A DNA stretch of 64,000 nucleotides from positions 177,080,030-177,144,029 of the forward strand of contig CM063505.1 of the NCBI GenBank assembly GCA_032207245.1, given 5' to 3'. This DNA is from Pardosa pseudoannulata. Lineage: Eukaryota > Arthropoda > Arachnida > Araneae > Lycosidae. The notes beneath the pieces are model-generated. The model made no database searches and was not told the DNA's origin. It saw only the letters and a program-made list of their open reading frames with translations. Position numbers and translations under genes: made by a program. Below, piece by piece: positions 10,847 to 23,458 of this stretch. Positions within the stretch are counted from its first letter, which is position 1. Each line of letters opens with the position of its first letter.

Positions 10847-13092
10847 CTTTATGTTGAGAATTGTCCAGTTTTCGAATTGGAACACGCACACAATAATATT
10901 TCTGGGTGATTCTTTCAAATTCTGTAATTTGTTTATTTGCGAGAAAATATTGTAAGTTATTTTTATTTATATTTTCATTCTTGTATAAAAAACTTTTTAT
11001 TTATATTTTCATTCTTGTATAAAAATATTTCTGGGAATTATAAAAATATTATGACTCAGACCAGCAGAGAATTTGACAATGATCGGCATTATGACATTTG
11101 TTTTTTGTTTTTGAACTACTTTTCGTAAATAAAATGTTCCAAATTTCACTAAGAAATATATTTTTAAATTTCTACTTTCCTCTAACAGCGTGGAACTTTT
11201 AGCTAATTCTCAAAAAATCATGTTGGTATTCAAAGAGTTCATAATAGTAATTACTACGCCAGAAGCGTATCGATAAAGAGCAGAAGTGAGATGATAATGA
11301 ATCATTCAAACCACACGCGACAGCACGACACAAAAATGGATGAAATATTCATCAATGTTTTATTTAATTTGTATCATTTCATTAAAAATATTCTTGCTTT
11401 CAGGTCACCGTATGTAAGTATTATCTACATTTTTCGTATTATTTTACTTTTAGTTTTTATATATGTCACATGTTTCACAAGTTTCTTTTTCTTCTGGCCA
11501 GATCTAATATCTTCCAATTTTTTCATGTAATTCAATATTACTTCTGACCTTCTTTAGAAAAATTCAGAAAACTAAGAAAAATATCATACATATGTTTTTT
11601 AATCTGCCACTTGCAAAAGAAGATCCTTGTATGAAATAGAAGCAACAATTTAAAATCCATGATACTTATACGATATTCCTGAGACATTAGGATCTATGAT
11701 CACATTCTGCTTTAACTTTCCTGAATGCTTTATTGTATGTCCGTTTATAATGATAAAAACCTAATGGGCTGTTTTATTGTTTTGATTTGTTTTACTGATT
11801 TTGCCGACTAGAACTCTTAATTTTCTGTTTTCTTCTCTTTGAAAATTTTTTCATTCTTTCAGCATGACACTTCCTTTTTTTACTCAATAACTTCTTTAAA
11901 TTATTAGTTTATGCATTCTCTATATATATTTGTCTTATTTTTCTATCGCATCTTTCTTTTTAAAGAAATTCATGCACTTTGATAGAATCACTTCATTGAT
12001 TTTTCCTATGTTTCGCTACTCTAGTTTTAGATATTTCAATGACCTGAATAACAAAATTAATGAATTTAGTAATACATTATATAAAAAGAAGTGAAAATAA
12101 ATAATTGAAATCTTTGACAAATTTAAACTTGCATAAAAAAAGTCTTCATTAGCACTTGAAAATAAAATTAATTAATTCCTGATAACTAAAAAAGAGATTT
12201 ATATATACAGTGTCACAATTTTTACATTAATTAATATAGTATAAAATATTTATTTATTAAATTTAACCATCGAACCATACATTTGAGAACAAGTTTTAGC
12301 TAGTACATCCAAAACATCAAGTTGTTATACAGGATTAATAAAATTTTTATCACATACCTTTACGGTTGTGAAATATAGCTAGTAGATATGCTTGAGAACA
12401 TGTTTTATAAAGCGAATCCAAAAGTTCAAGTTTCTAGGTCCAATAGCTTCTTCTTAAAATAAACTTAATTATCTTTTATGTGTGACATCAAATTGTTGAA
12501 TTAAAACTATGTAACAGAAAATAATAATCTTACATTGGTGTATATTTTCTTCAACGCCTCAAAAAGCAGATTTTTTATGAATCTGAAATGATAATTATCA
12601 ATGACAAAGAACAGGTCCTTAGTTTCCCCATAAGTAATATTTACTCAGAGGTTCCGTTGATATGTAAGGGGTCAGAAAAAGGATCCAGGATCCATGGGAT
12701 AAAAAGTACAAGAACCACTGGCATAAAGAATTTACAACAACCTCTTGTCTGTGTAGAGGTAAAAGTTTCAGAACGATCAAAAGTGTCGACATGTTATATC
12801 TCTGTCGTATAACGAATGAAGATCATATTAAACATTTATAGGGTAACTTAGATATGTTACTGCTTCATCTACCATAGATGATTTTATTGTTGCTTACAGT
12901 TAAAGTGAAATTAAACATGTTTAACATTACTAATTCTTTTATGTACCTCCTGTATTACATGCACGCTAAGTACATGAAATTGGATGCACAGATGATCCCA
13001 TTGTCTGCAACGATAATATGTAACATAATTTCTTGGGTCTCTACAGTAACATCATATACAGTTTTCCCTGCATATATTATATTAGATGATAT
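10847..13092. other. No gene recognised
   Basis: AT-rich. Two small items: a 30-bp tandem duplication of TTTATTTATATTTTCATTCT at about 10965-11025, and a hAT-like terminus reading TACAAGAACCACTG around 12705-12719 with no partner end seen. Short open frames here have no family resemblance. Confidence 0.45.
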
Positions 13093-13726
13093 TTAACATT
13101 AAGTGTATGGGGGGCGTCACTTTGACGCATTTCGAATTTTAGACAGAAAATTACAGAAACATTTTACATTTTTATTTTACCTCTTGTACTGACTTTTATC
13201 CACTGAACGAGGTAAATATATGTTGAAGTCTGTTTTCTTTAAAAGCGTTGAAATATTGAAAATTTTTATGTGGTATACCTATCTCTACGGATATGCGTCA
13301 ATTTGATGCGATCGTAATGGAGACAAAATTTTTAGTAAATTAGTTCTACTCATGCAAACATTACAACAATAGTAAATAGGAATGTACAGACAATATTTAG
13401 ACCCGTTATCCGATTTTGTTATCTCAAATGAAACAAGCAATAAGCAACAGTAGAAAGAACGAAACGCAGAATGTTAATTGAAGTGAGACTGTGAAGAGAT
13501 TTTGAAGGTTTTAGTTGCTCGGTTCGAGTGTTGAAAAATAAAATACTAGAATATTTTTTGCATTAGTAATATTACTGTAACCTGAATATTATCTCATTTT
13601 TATTTTTTACTTATAGTGTATAATTACATTGCTTTCTGAGGGTTGTTATATGTATTCGTCAACGCATCAAATTGGCGTGTGTTCGTAGGATAGGTGTATA
13701 AGAAACTTCCGTAATCCTAGTGTTAA
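13093..13726. mobile_element. TTAA-flanked piggyBac-type MITE with GCGTCA hairpins
   Basis: TTAA at 13093-13096 and 13723-13726 bound 626 bp. The ends read CATTAAGTGTATGG (left) and CACTAGGATTACGG (right, complement), only weakly alike. Hairpins occur at 13114-13128 (GCGTCA-ctt-TGACGC, perfect), 13295-13309 (GCGTCA-att-TGATGC, one G:T) and 13662-13678 (ACGC...GCGT) near the right end. There is no transposase frame. The TTAA target and CACTAGGATTACGG-like end suit piggyBac-type elements, but the weak terminal match keeps confidence moderate. Confidence 0.5.
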
Positions 13727-15199
13727 GCAATGAAATAACCACTTCAAAAAGCAACTAGACTACTTGCATATATTTAAAAAAGGGATTTAGAAAAAAAATT
13801 CACGTGTTAGTTAAAATATTGACATATTTAAGAGCGATTACAGATTAAATTAATAGTAAAAAAATCCATTAAAAAAAAAAAGAGTTGGCGAGGTGAACTG
13901 GATACAGCAACACATTAGACGGAAATCCAAAATCTAATCTAGAACAGTTCTTTCCCGAGAAAAAAGAATGAGCAACTTCTCACTAACTATCACAAGTGCT
14001 CTTATTAAAATGTAGCAAGTGGGTGCCTATGCCTTATCAAATGAGGTCTAGTTGACAGACGCCATATATCAAGTTTAAAAGAACATTTTAAACCAGATAT
14101 GATGAATCGAAAAGACTTTTTTTAAATTTTAGCTGTCCATATATGAACATAGATCAAACACACAGATCCGTTCCTTTGGTCCAAGAAGACGGGAAGAGAG
14201 TATAGGCCGCCTGCATGCATGTTTATTTGTTCACGGTTATATAGTTTCAAAATACATGAAACATATTATGTGTACAAAAAAATATTTATTGATGTTAGGC
14301 AAATTAAACAAGGGTTATATACAATAATAACAATACAAAAAATAAAAATAAAAACACTAACATATTTATGGAACATAAAATAAATAGAAATTTGTATTGT
14401 AAAACAATAAAGACAAAAATGTATTCTAAAAAATAAATGTTACTCTTAAAGATCCACAAAATAAACGTCAACAAATAACAAACTAAGTTCTTTAATTCAC
14501 CGGTGAAGAGTTTTGAGGGATCAGTTACATAGTTTCTTATAGACGTATATGCCCTCAAAAACCTTCCTGGTCAATTATAGGATTTGGCCATGTTTTTTTA
14601 GTATAACAAAATGGACAATATAATAAAAATACCAAATATAATTTATTTTTAAAAATACGTTTAGCATTCCGTCCATTCTATATTTGTTAAAAAATAGAAT
14701 GTTATATTAAAAACATTTTAGTTTAAAATGTACTATGTCTCATTTAAAAAATCAGTTTTAAATTTAATTTGCCATTAATAATATTTTTATCTAAAAGCAT
14801 TTTAAATTACAAGGTAAAATATTAAAAGTTTTTGTAGTTAATATCTATTAATAGTTTCATAATTCGTTTCAATAAATATATTTCACACGCACTGGTTTTA
14901 CAAATAGCTATTTTTATATGCAGTACAATGCATTTTAGATCTTAAAATGAACGTTAATTTTCATACTAGGTTTTCACTGAAAATATTGAAATTATCTATT
15001 CTTTTTAAGCTACGAGTCTATGATAGCTATTTTCTTAGCTCCTGTCAAGCATATTCTATTCAACTAGATTTTATTGTAAAAATATATAATTTAAATTACT
15101 GGTAAATTCCGAGATCATATGGCAGTCAGAAATGCAGACCTTTTTGTATGGGCTTGGTTTGGAAGACTAGGTTCAATTGTTTGCTACAAGGGACTAACT
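13727..15199. other. No feature recognised
   Basis: AT-rich sequence without recognisable coding segments or repeats shared with the window. Confidence 0.5.
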
Positions 15200-15312
15200 A
15201 GTCTGGGACAAACTGCTGAAAACTGATTCCGCAAGGCTTCATCCCTGCTATCAGCGGGATTTGAACTACAAAATCGGTAAACGAATGGCTGCGCAATTCC
15301 AATTCGGCAATC
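15200..15312 (-). mobile_element. Degenerate tRNA-like segment
   Basis: Read on the minus strand it contains GTAGTTCAAATCCCGC, a fair B box, preceded by GCCGAATTGGAATTGCGCAG. It may be the head of another old tRNA-derived SINE. No tail or target duplication was seen. Confidence 0.35.
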
Positions 15313-15921
15313 AGTCGGTTCTTTTTGTTCTGAAAAAGAATACAATTTTGAATTAAGTTATTATCTATAGTAATTTTATTGTGCGTTTCGAGTGTAATCA
15401 TAATTATAAGATGGTAAAAAGAGAAACTCTTTCTACTTTAGTCTTAGCAATTTCTTCTCAATCTTAATTATGGTTCCCAATTCACTGAGATAAAATTTTA
15501 CTGTGCCATTTTGTGGGAGAGGCTAGATAAAAATAAAAAGACAGTCAAGCCGCACAGCACTCTCTACCCGTGAAGCTATGAATCAGGTCTGTTGAGAAAT
15601 TCAAGTAAATAAAATATACACAAGACATAAATTAGAGAAAGATTACCGTTAACGACAATTTATTTTATAACTTAACTTAAAAACTTATACATTACAGATA
15701 TATTTGTAATATATTGAAATTTTGGCCAATACATATAAGTTTAGTTTTTGAATATAGACTAAAATGCTAGTGTCATCGAGTCAGATAAGATAGTGTCCAG
15801 AAACCGCTAAAAATAATTAGAACAGCTTCTGCTTACATTGATTAATTTTTTTATCTTTCCTCTTCTTTGATCACCTACTAATTGCTGAAAAGACAACCAT
15901 GCCAGCAATTTTCACTCCCAC
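15313..15921. other. No feature recognised
   Basis: AT-rich, no coding or repeat signal. Confidence 0.5.
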
Positions 15922-16566
15922 TGTGAGGTCGCTACACCCCATTGGCTTCACACAAAGAGGTTTTTTTAAAGCCCATGGCAGGGCGACACTCTGTCTGGGT
16001 TTTTGACACTATACTACAAAGAGTTGTCCCTTCGACCACGCCTTGAGATGTCTGAGGTGAATCGGAAGGACGGACGGTACAAGGAAATTTCAGACAGTGA
16101 GGCGCCACAGAAGGAGCCAATCAGAGGCTACCAGGACAGCTACTCGGAAAGAAAAAGCCAATGGGAAGAGGAGAAAGATGACGTCAGGCGGCACGAATTT
16201 TTAGTCCGACAGTCCCCAGGACGAGAGAACGGACAAAGTTTCGTCTTGTGGCGGTTGGTTTTTTTTGGGGGGGGCGGGGGAGAGCTTTATCTCCAGCTTT
16301 GTGTGGGACTCAAGGAGACTCAGTTGTACCCCTGTACAACGGTATCTGTCGGCAGATGTCCACAGATTGTTTTTTTTTTTAGGTTCCCCTTGAACCTGAG
16401 ACTTTTAGGTCCGCATCAGCCCGCCTGAGCCCTGTGATTTCCATTTGGAAAATTTGTACTTACTCCATTTTAATCAAGAATAAACGTTGTTATTGTTTCT
16501 AAGCTGTACTCCGTGTCATAAACACTTCGACACCTACACGCTACCCGAGGATCCCATGACGTTACA
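15922..16566 (+). mobile_element. LTR-like block with promoter motifs
   Basis: A GC-richer 645-bp block beginning TGTGAGGTCGC and ending GACGTTACA, i.e. TGT...ACA ends. Within it are a CCAAT box (CCAATCAGAG, 16117), a perfect CRE palindrome TGACGTCA (16179-16186), and AATAAA (16479-16484) about 80 nt before the end, an order that suits an LTR. The open frame inside (16003-16428) ends in low-complexity sequence and has no family resemblance. No second LTR, primer-binding site or clean target duplication was found, so a non-LTR promoter region is the alternative. Confidence 0.35.
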
Positions 16567-17552
16567 CCCCTCATCGAGGATGGGTAGACAAACCCGACTT
16601 GTCCAGGTTTCCCCAGGTTTGCAAGATAGGACACTGGAGTCACTTCTGGTGTACTCTCTGATCAGTCACTCCGTAAAGTAGCAGCCAGAGGCTACTGTAC
16701 GGAGTCTAGTAGAGGCACCGAGGGCTTTTCTTGATGCAACTCTTTGTTACAAAATTACCGAAGATTCAATCACATTTCTCCGACTGAAGTTTCATTGAAC
16801 TTTTTAAATATGAAAGCTAATAAATACTTCAGGTTTTAACTAAGAACTCAAGTGACTTATTTGTAAAAGAAGAACACAACCAGGTATTTTTTTAAATTTC
16901 CTTCTACTTTAAATTGTTAAAAGTACACATCCCCTTATTACCCGTCTTACTTCCTTTTTTTCTACGAAATCAGATTTTTGCTTACTACGTCATTTCCATC
17001 GCACCATTTCAACACTTCCTGTTGAAATAGGTAAAAGTTATGTTAGCGTCATTTCCACGAAATAAAATTTAGCGACGATATTTAAACCGCAGCGTAAACG
17101 GAGACAAACAACTTTTAGTAGAAAAAGTGGGCTCGGAGGATTGAATCTGTCACAACTTGATAATTAGGACGCTAATACTGAAAGCACAGGAAAAGGTAAG
17201 TTTTTTTCCGATTTAAAACGTTTAGTTTATATGCTGCGTAACTAGTGTTTCGTTTTGCGGCGGCAAATTTGGCATAAAGTGTTCGAGTCCCCTTTTTCCA
17301 TTGTATTTACCCTGTATCATAATCTTATACTGTATTTTTAACAGTTAAACAAAACGTAACGATTTCAAATTCTGTAAGAGCATTAAAATTATTTTTAACG
17401 TTACCTATATCTATTTCTAAAGGGTTTTTTCTTTATTAAAACAGCTTAAATCTATCTTCAAAACTTCAATTAATAGATCAAAATTATCATCTCTTGCTTT
17501 ATTAGCGCTAGAATGTCTAATAACACTAAAGTCAGAATTTGATAATCTTATA
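16567..17552. other. No gene recognised; possible promoter-like segment 17040-17200
   Basis: Contains a perfect hairpin ATTTCAAC...GTTGAAAT near 17007. A stretch GATATTTAAACCGCAG is followed 110 nt later by AGGAAAAG|GTAAGTTT, which resembles a splice donor at about 17195. A non-coding first exon is conceivable, but no partner exon was found. Confidence 0.25.
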
Positions 17553-18450
17553 GAGGGATTCGTAAAAGAAATTTTATAGAATTGATTAAATGTTAATACG
17601 ATATGCTGATAGTTTCTTTTTCGTTTGGAGGGATTCGTAAAAGAAATTTTATAGAATTGATTAAATGTTAATACGATATGCTGATAGTTTCTTTTTCGTT
17701 TGGAGGGATTCGTAAAAGAAATTTTATAGAATTGATTAAATGTTAATACGACATGCTGATAGTTTCTTTTTCATTTGAAGGGATTCGTAAAAGAAATTTT
17801 ATAGAATTGATTAAATGTTAATACGATATGCTGATAGTTTCTTTTTCGTTTGGAGGGATTCGTAAAAGAAATTTTATAGAATTGATTAAATGTTAATACG
17901 ATATGCTGATAGTTTCTTTTTCGTTTGGAGGGATTCGTAAAAGAAATTTTATAGAATTGATTAAATGTTAATACGATATGCTGATAGTTTCTTTTTCGTT
18001 TGAAGGATTCGTAAAAGAAATTTTATAGAATTGATTAAATGTTAATACGATATGCTGATAGTTTCTTTTTCGTTTGGAGGGATTCGTAAAAGAAATTTTA
18101 TAGAATTGATTAAATGTTAATACGATATGCTGATAGTTTCTTTTTCGTTTGGAGGGATTCGTAAAAGAAATTTTATAGAATTGATTAAATGTTAATACGA
18201 TATGCTGATAGTTTCTTTTTCGTTTGGAGGGATTCGTAAAAGAAATTTTATAGAATTGATTAAATGTTAATACGATTTGGTGATAGTTTCTTTTTCGTTT
18301 GGAGGGATTCGTAAAAGAAATTTTATAGAATTGATTAAATGTTAATACGATATGCTGATAGTTTCTTTTTCGTTTGGAGGGATTCGTAAAAGAAATTTTA
18401 TAGAATTGATTAAATGTTAAATCGATATGCTGATAGTTTCTTTTTCCTTT
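17553..18450. repeat. 75-bp minisatellite, 12 copies
   Basis: The unit runs from GAGGGATTCGTAAAAGAAAT through TAGAATTGATTAAATG to TAGTTTCTTTTTCGTTTG. Copies start at 17553, 17628, 17703, 17778, 17853, 17928, about 18002, then 18077, 18152, 18227, 18302 and 18377. The period is divisible by three, so one minus-strand frame stays open over the right half (17968-18516). A 74-bp copy at 18002 shifts the frame, and variants include a stop and amino-acid changes, so I do not call a gene. Confidence 0.95.
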
Positions 18451-19428
18451 GGGAGATATTTCATTCAGGTCATCAGAATAGACATGTTTGTGTGCTAAAT
18501 ACTTTAAAGCAAACATATTTTCCTATTTTGCTCAAACGTTTTGTATATAACCCGATTCATGATAATCTTCTCATTAAATATTTTCGAATATAGACCACTA
18601 CGATTAGACGTTGAAAGGTTTGACTGAAAATGTGTGAAAATAACTGAAGCCTGTCAAAATGTTTGAAGTATTAATAGTTCACTATGGCTAATTTTTAAAA
18701 ATTAGGAGCTGCTGGCTTTGTAAACTGTTGAGGGATTAATTGCCTATAAATAAAAATGCCCGTTTTCTAAGTGGTATTGATTAATTAAGTAAAAGTATAT
18801 AATTATATTACAATGCTGCTCTCTGCCTTAATTAAAGTCGCCCAAAAAGCAAGGGGTACAATGTTCGGATGGAATACTTTTGTGTTTTAGTTAACATCGC
18901 CAATAATTTTGCCAAATTTACAAGGGAGTACCTTCTTTTTCAGTATTACCCGTCAAAATGTTGAACTGACTCATAGAGTGTATTCTACTCAAATCAAAAT
19001 AGTAGGTTTGAGGCTTTTAGATTGCACAACAAAGATATATTTTATTTTATGAAAATTCGAACTAATTGGAGGGTTGACTGGGATTCCTTGGAAAAGGGCC
19101 TTATGCCCTGCTGTGAGGCTATTAAATTTATGATGAGTGTCCGTTCATTAAGACGGTATACAATAAAATAACAAACTCAGGTCTTTAGTTAACATTAAGA
19201 TTAAATAAAAAATACTAGGCCCATAAAATTATTAAGTAAATATTATAAAATATAAAAAATACTAAGAGAAATTTTAAGAATAGCAAAATAAAAAAAGTTT
19301 ATGGATAGCAAAGAATTTTTATTTTATTTTATAATTTTAAAATCTTTTTTATTTGGAAAAATTCTGTCAAAGCAGTAAGATAGATGTGAGATGAAATTAA
19401 AATAAAGTAACAATTGAATTAAGTTAAA
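18451..19428. other. No gene recognised
   Basis: AT-rich. GGAAAAGGGCCTTATGCCCT near 19090 followed by CTGTGAGGCTATTAAA resembles the 3' tail of some arthropod LINEs, but nothing else supports it. Confidence 0.35.
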
Positions 19429-19600
19429 TTAACACATTGAAGACGGGAGACGGGAATTTCCGTCTTTTATTTTTCAACTGTTGGCGACGAATAATGGAAA
19501 TTCACGTTTTTTGAATTTTTTTTTTCTTATCACTTTAACAAAAAATGTACGGGAACTGAGGCTAGACACTTTTCAGCGCATACCGTCTTCAATGTATTAA
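19429..19600. mobile_element. 164-bp TTAA-flanked MITE with terminal inverted repeats and hairpin
   Basis: TTAA at 19429-19432 and 19597-19600. The terminal inverted repeats CACATTGAAGACGG (left) and TACATTGAAGACGG (right, complement) match at 13 of 14. A perfect hairpin AGACGG-gaattt-CCGTCT sits at 19448-19465, 15 nt inside the left end. The size, TTAA target and lack of coding sequence fit a non-autonomous piggyBac-type MITE. Confidence 0.75.
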
Positions 19601-20844
19601 GAAAAAGAAACAAAATGATAAAATAAATGTTAAAAATTAAGTTCAGCTTAAAATTGATGATGAGAAAAATTTATATAAAAAATTATTATAAAAATTTTGA
19701 TATGTGCAGAAACTTTTACAAAAATCCCTGTGCGTAATAAGCGGTTACTCACAAGAGCACTTCCTCACATAGCTGAAGCCTATGAAAAGGAAGCCATTTA
19801 GATATTCACATAAAAGCGATTTAGAGAGGTTGATAATGAAATATGAAAACAAAGCAAAACATAGCAATTTAATGATGTTGTGTCTATCAGCAATACCTTA
19901 AACATCCGTGAATAAAAGGAATGTACTTCTTAGAGAAGTGATATATACGATATGAAGTGATATATGTGATATATGCGATAGAAGGGATAAGTGATATAAA
20001 AACTTTTTGGTACTGTGTTATCGTTATATGGAAATGACCAAAAATAGCAACATATGCTACAACGCTAAGTAAAGATGCGCCAGACAATCGTTAGTGAAGT
20101 TAACTGCTAGTAATGTCAGTGGAATGGAAAAATAAAACCATGATATCAAAATACGGGAGCATCATCAGTAGGACAAATTCAAACACTTAAGTAATTTACA
20201 ATGACAGTAAACCGCTATTTTTAAACTCAAGCATAAAATAAATTACATTATTTAAATTATATAAATCTATAATAATAATAATAATGATATTCATTATAAT
20301 ATAATCTTTGTTATTTCAGGTATTGAAAAGTGATTCCCAGTTTTTAGCTATTAATTATTCGATAAATCTAAAACTACCAATTAATGTGTTTAGAGAGACT
20401 TAATGTTCGCATAGTTTTTAAAAAGGGGCAGGGGGAACTTGTCAAAAAGGGACACATTTTATTAAATAAAAGGGCACTTTTTAGAATGAAAAGGCATGTT
20501 TTATGTAAAATGGCAATTTCTCAGTTTTTAATTGATTTCAAACTCTATATAAATTTGAAAAGTCAAAAAAGGGGTAAGGATCGAAATGTGAACACTAGAG
20601 AGACTAGCCGGATAATTATTTTTATGTAACACATCAGTTAGATTTCCTGATTAACTTTCCTGATTAACTTTCGAGTCTCGTCTACTTATCATTATACTCT
20701 GATTGACAATATTATTTTTTTAAAGATATACTTATGATAACATGATCTAAAGTCATGGAATTTAACATTTTCAAAACTGTAAGCAGACCTTTCAAATAAA
20801 TCAGAAGTAAGTTACTGTCGACTGTTTAATTTAATATTTAAGTC
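19601..20844. other. No gene recognised
   Basis: AT-rich; a GATATATG-rich stretch near 19940-19990 and an (ATA)n run near 20268. No coding segment supported. Confidence 0.45.
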
Positions 20845-20984
20845 TAAGTGCTGGTCTCACCAAAGTCGTTTAACGGCTAATTGCGAATTAATTCATAAAG
20901 TCAACCAATGGTGAAATGCTATTCTCCGCTTACACAGATTAATCGTAGTTAGCCGTTAAACGACTTTGGTGAGACTGGCCCTAA
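20845..20984. mobile_element. PIF/Harbinger-like MITE, 134 bp
   Basis: Long terminal inverted repeats. The left CTCACCAAAGTCGTTTAACG continues into GCTAA, and the right is its complement; the outermost bases are GTGCTGGT and the complement of ACTGGCCC. TAA is found on both sides (20845-20847, 20982-20984), the 3-bp target of PIF/Harbinger elements. There is no coding capacity. With so short a duplication the superfamily is an inference. Confidence 0.72.
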
Positions 20985-21008
20985 AAAGTTTAAAGATTTA
21001 GTGTAATT

Positions 21009-21295
<287 letters not shown>

Positions 21296-22101
21296 TACCA
21301 TATAGCCCATCATGTGATGGGATCAGTAAAATTTTTAATTTTCCAGAATTGTAAAGTACTTTATAAGGCAGATTTTTAAAAAAAAGTTTGATTTTTGGCT
21401 GAGAATTATCTGGTACAAGCTCAAATAATTTGTTTATCTTTACTGATCATATATTAGCTGCCAACTTTAATTTATCTTGGCTGTTACTTGATAGGATAGG
21501 TTTTAATATTGACAGTGATTATTTGGCGGTATATATGAATGATGTCCAGAATTTAGCGAATCGATTGTAAAGAGAATCGATGATTAAATTTTAAATTATC
21601 ACATATGTACCTAATCTAGTATTTAAGCCAAATATAAAAGAAAAATATTTACGTAATATCTAAGTTCAGTGATAAAACGTATGAAAATAATGCAGACGAT
21701 GTTTAAACAATATAAAATAAGAAATGATTAATTACGATGGTTAAAGGAATGACGTCATAATGCTAGAAAACAAATTTTATTTTTACCTATTTATCATGTG
21801 ATAAATTGATAAATTTAATCGCTTGCTCTTAACCGGGGAAAATAGGGCTAAAAATAATGGCATTAAACGTTAGAAGGGAAATTGCGAACGTTTTAAAGAC
21901 GACAATATTTTGCGATGTGATATGAAGCATATTTATACCAATTTATTTTAGAATCGGATAAATAGTTTAAGAGAAGATAAACTTTCTCGCTTTAAATATT
22001 GCTAACCCTAACTCATCAAAAATCCAATATGGATACCTCTATCCATTCCAGGTCCAATCGCTTCATGAATTAGAGTATAGACAATTGAGGCTATTATATA
22101 G
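21296..22101 (+). mobile_element. Dispersed repeat family R, copy 1
   Basis: Starts near TATAGCCCATCATGTGATGG, a 16-nt hairpin CCCATCA-TG-TGATGGG (21306-21321). It continues with AATTTTCCAGAATTGTAAAG and ends GAGGCTATTATATAG. Copies at 33668, 54481 and 59951 (minus) share the same order of blocks, including AACCGGGGAAAATAGGG and ATCCATTCCAGGTCCAA. The palindromic 5' end and A/T-rich TATTATATAG end suggest a non-autonomous Helitron-like (HINE) or RTE-derived element; I cannot decide between them. No coding sequence. Confidence 0.78.
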
Positions 22102-22688
22102 CAGATATTATAACTGGAAGACTACCATATCAACGTGGAGTCAAAACTACTGAAGATTTATAAGTGATATTTTGAATACTGTTTCTTATTAGATGGAAAT
22201 AACTACTAAGAAGGGATTTTTCAAAATCCAACACCAGAAGGGATAAATTAAGGATTGAAAAGACAAAATTTTGGCATTTACTTAGGTCTATGAATACAAA
22301 TTTACTGTAACGAAGTAAGGACTACTTTCCAGTACTTAATAAAAATCGCAAATGCCTATGACGTGTGAGAACTTCTCTCTTGTTTGTCACATCGTTCTTA
22401 TGTTTTTCGTCATGACCAGTCATTATTCATGTAGGAAGTGAAATTAAACGATTGGTAACAACAGACAGGAACAAGCTAGTGGGGAAAAAGAGGGAGAAAT
22501 CCAGGTGTAAATTCTGTACAGTAAGTGTTGCACCACTTCCACAGTTTCAAAAGCAAAGTAGTATGTTTATCCATAAGCAGCGGCTAACACTTGTTTTAAC
22601 ACTCGTGTTCGCTTTTAACAAAGTGTAAAAAATAACGTCATTAAAATACAAGACTGAATCTCACAAGATTCGTTCTAATATTCGGTAC
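22102..22688. other. No gene recognised
   Basis: No coding segment recognised. It ends at a run of 27 A (22689-22715), so part of it could be a retroposed sequence, but no source could be named. Confidence 0.35.
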
Positions 22689-22715
22689 AAAAAAAAAAAA
22701 AAAAAAAAAAAAAAA
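22689..22715. repeat. Poly(A) run
   Basis: 27 consecutive A. It may be the tail of a retroposed sequence lying to its left; no target duplication was confirmed. Confidence 0.9.
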
Positions 22716-23458
22716 CTTTGCAGGAAAAATTGCAGAGTAACTTACTTTATTCATTGAATTTGTATTATTTCACAAAGATATTTCATAACTTTACACAATG
22801 TTTCGTCATTCCTGCTTAAAATAGACTTTATGTAAATAAAATATATTTTAAGACAAATTTCACTTATTTTTACTTAATACTAAATTCTTTCGATCTAATT
22901 TTCTTTTCATCCTCATAAATAAATTCAGTTTGTGTTATTCAGAACTTTTGCATTGCCACTTTTTTATCAGATATTTTCATTTATTTGCAAAGATAAAATG
23001 TGAATTTATGAGAAATAGTATCATGAAAGAACCTTAGATATGCCTGTGTTATTTTGAAATATTCTTTTGTCTGAATTTCAAACTCGGTTATGGCATTTTC
23101 GTTATCTACTTTTGGGTGAAATGGTACATTGAAATAGATTTATAGGTGAATTGTGAACGCAGATATATCCTATTTACAAAAACTGTTTTAAATTTACAAA
23201 AATACAAAATATGCTCCCAGTAGCAATGTTTCGACTTTCTAGATTTATCGTATTTTCTTTTCGCCATTTATGTTATGTTGTTCTTGGTTACAAGGATTGA
23301 ACAAATTTGATTACGTATATTCTTTTGCAATTCGTGGGACAATGTGGGTTATAACAAGCATCATTCCTGTTCCTATTGTTTCTGCGTTTATTAACAGAAA
23401 GATATGGAGTAAAGCTTTCTGAATTATGTGCTTCAGACTGTATGAATATACGAAGAGC
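22716..23458. other. No feature recognised
   Basis: AT-rich, no coding or repeat signal. Confidence 0.5.

Noticed and set aside
16003..16428. A 141-codon frame
   Set aside because: It has no family resemblance and ends in G-run low complexity; it lies in an LTR-like block and is treated as incidental.
17968..18516. A 182-residue minus-strand frame made of 25-residue repeats
   Set aside because: The frame is open only because the 75-bp minisatellite period is divisible by three. Copies differ by amino-acid changes and a stop (the copy near 17770), and a 74-bp copy shifts the frame, so there is no sign of protein-level selection.
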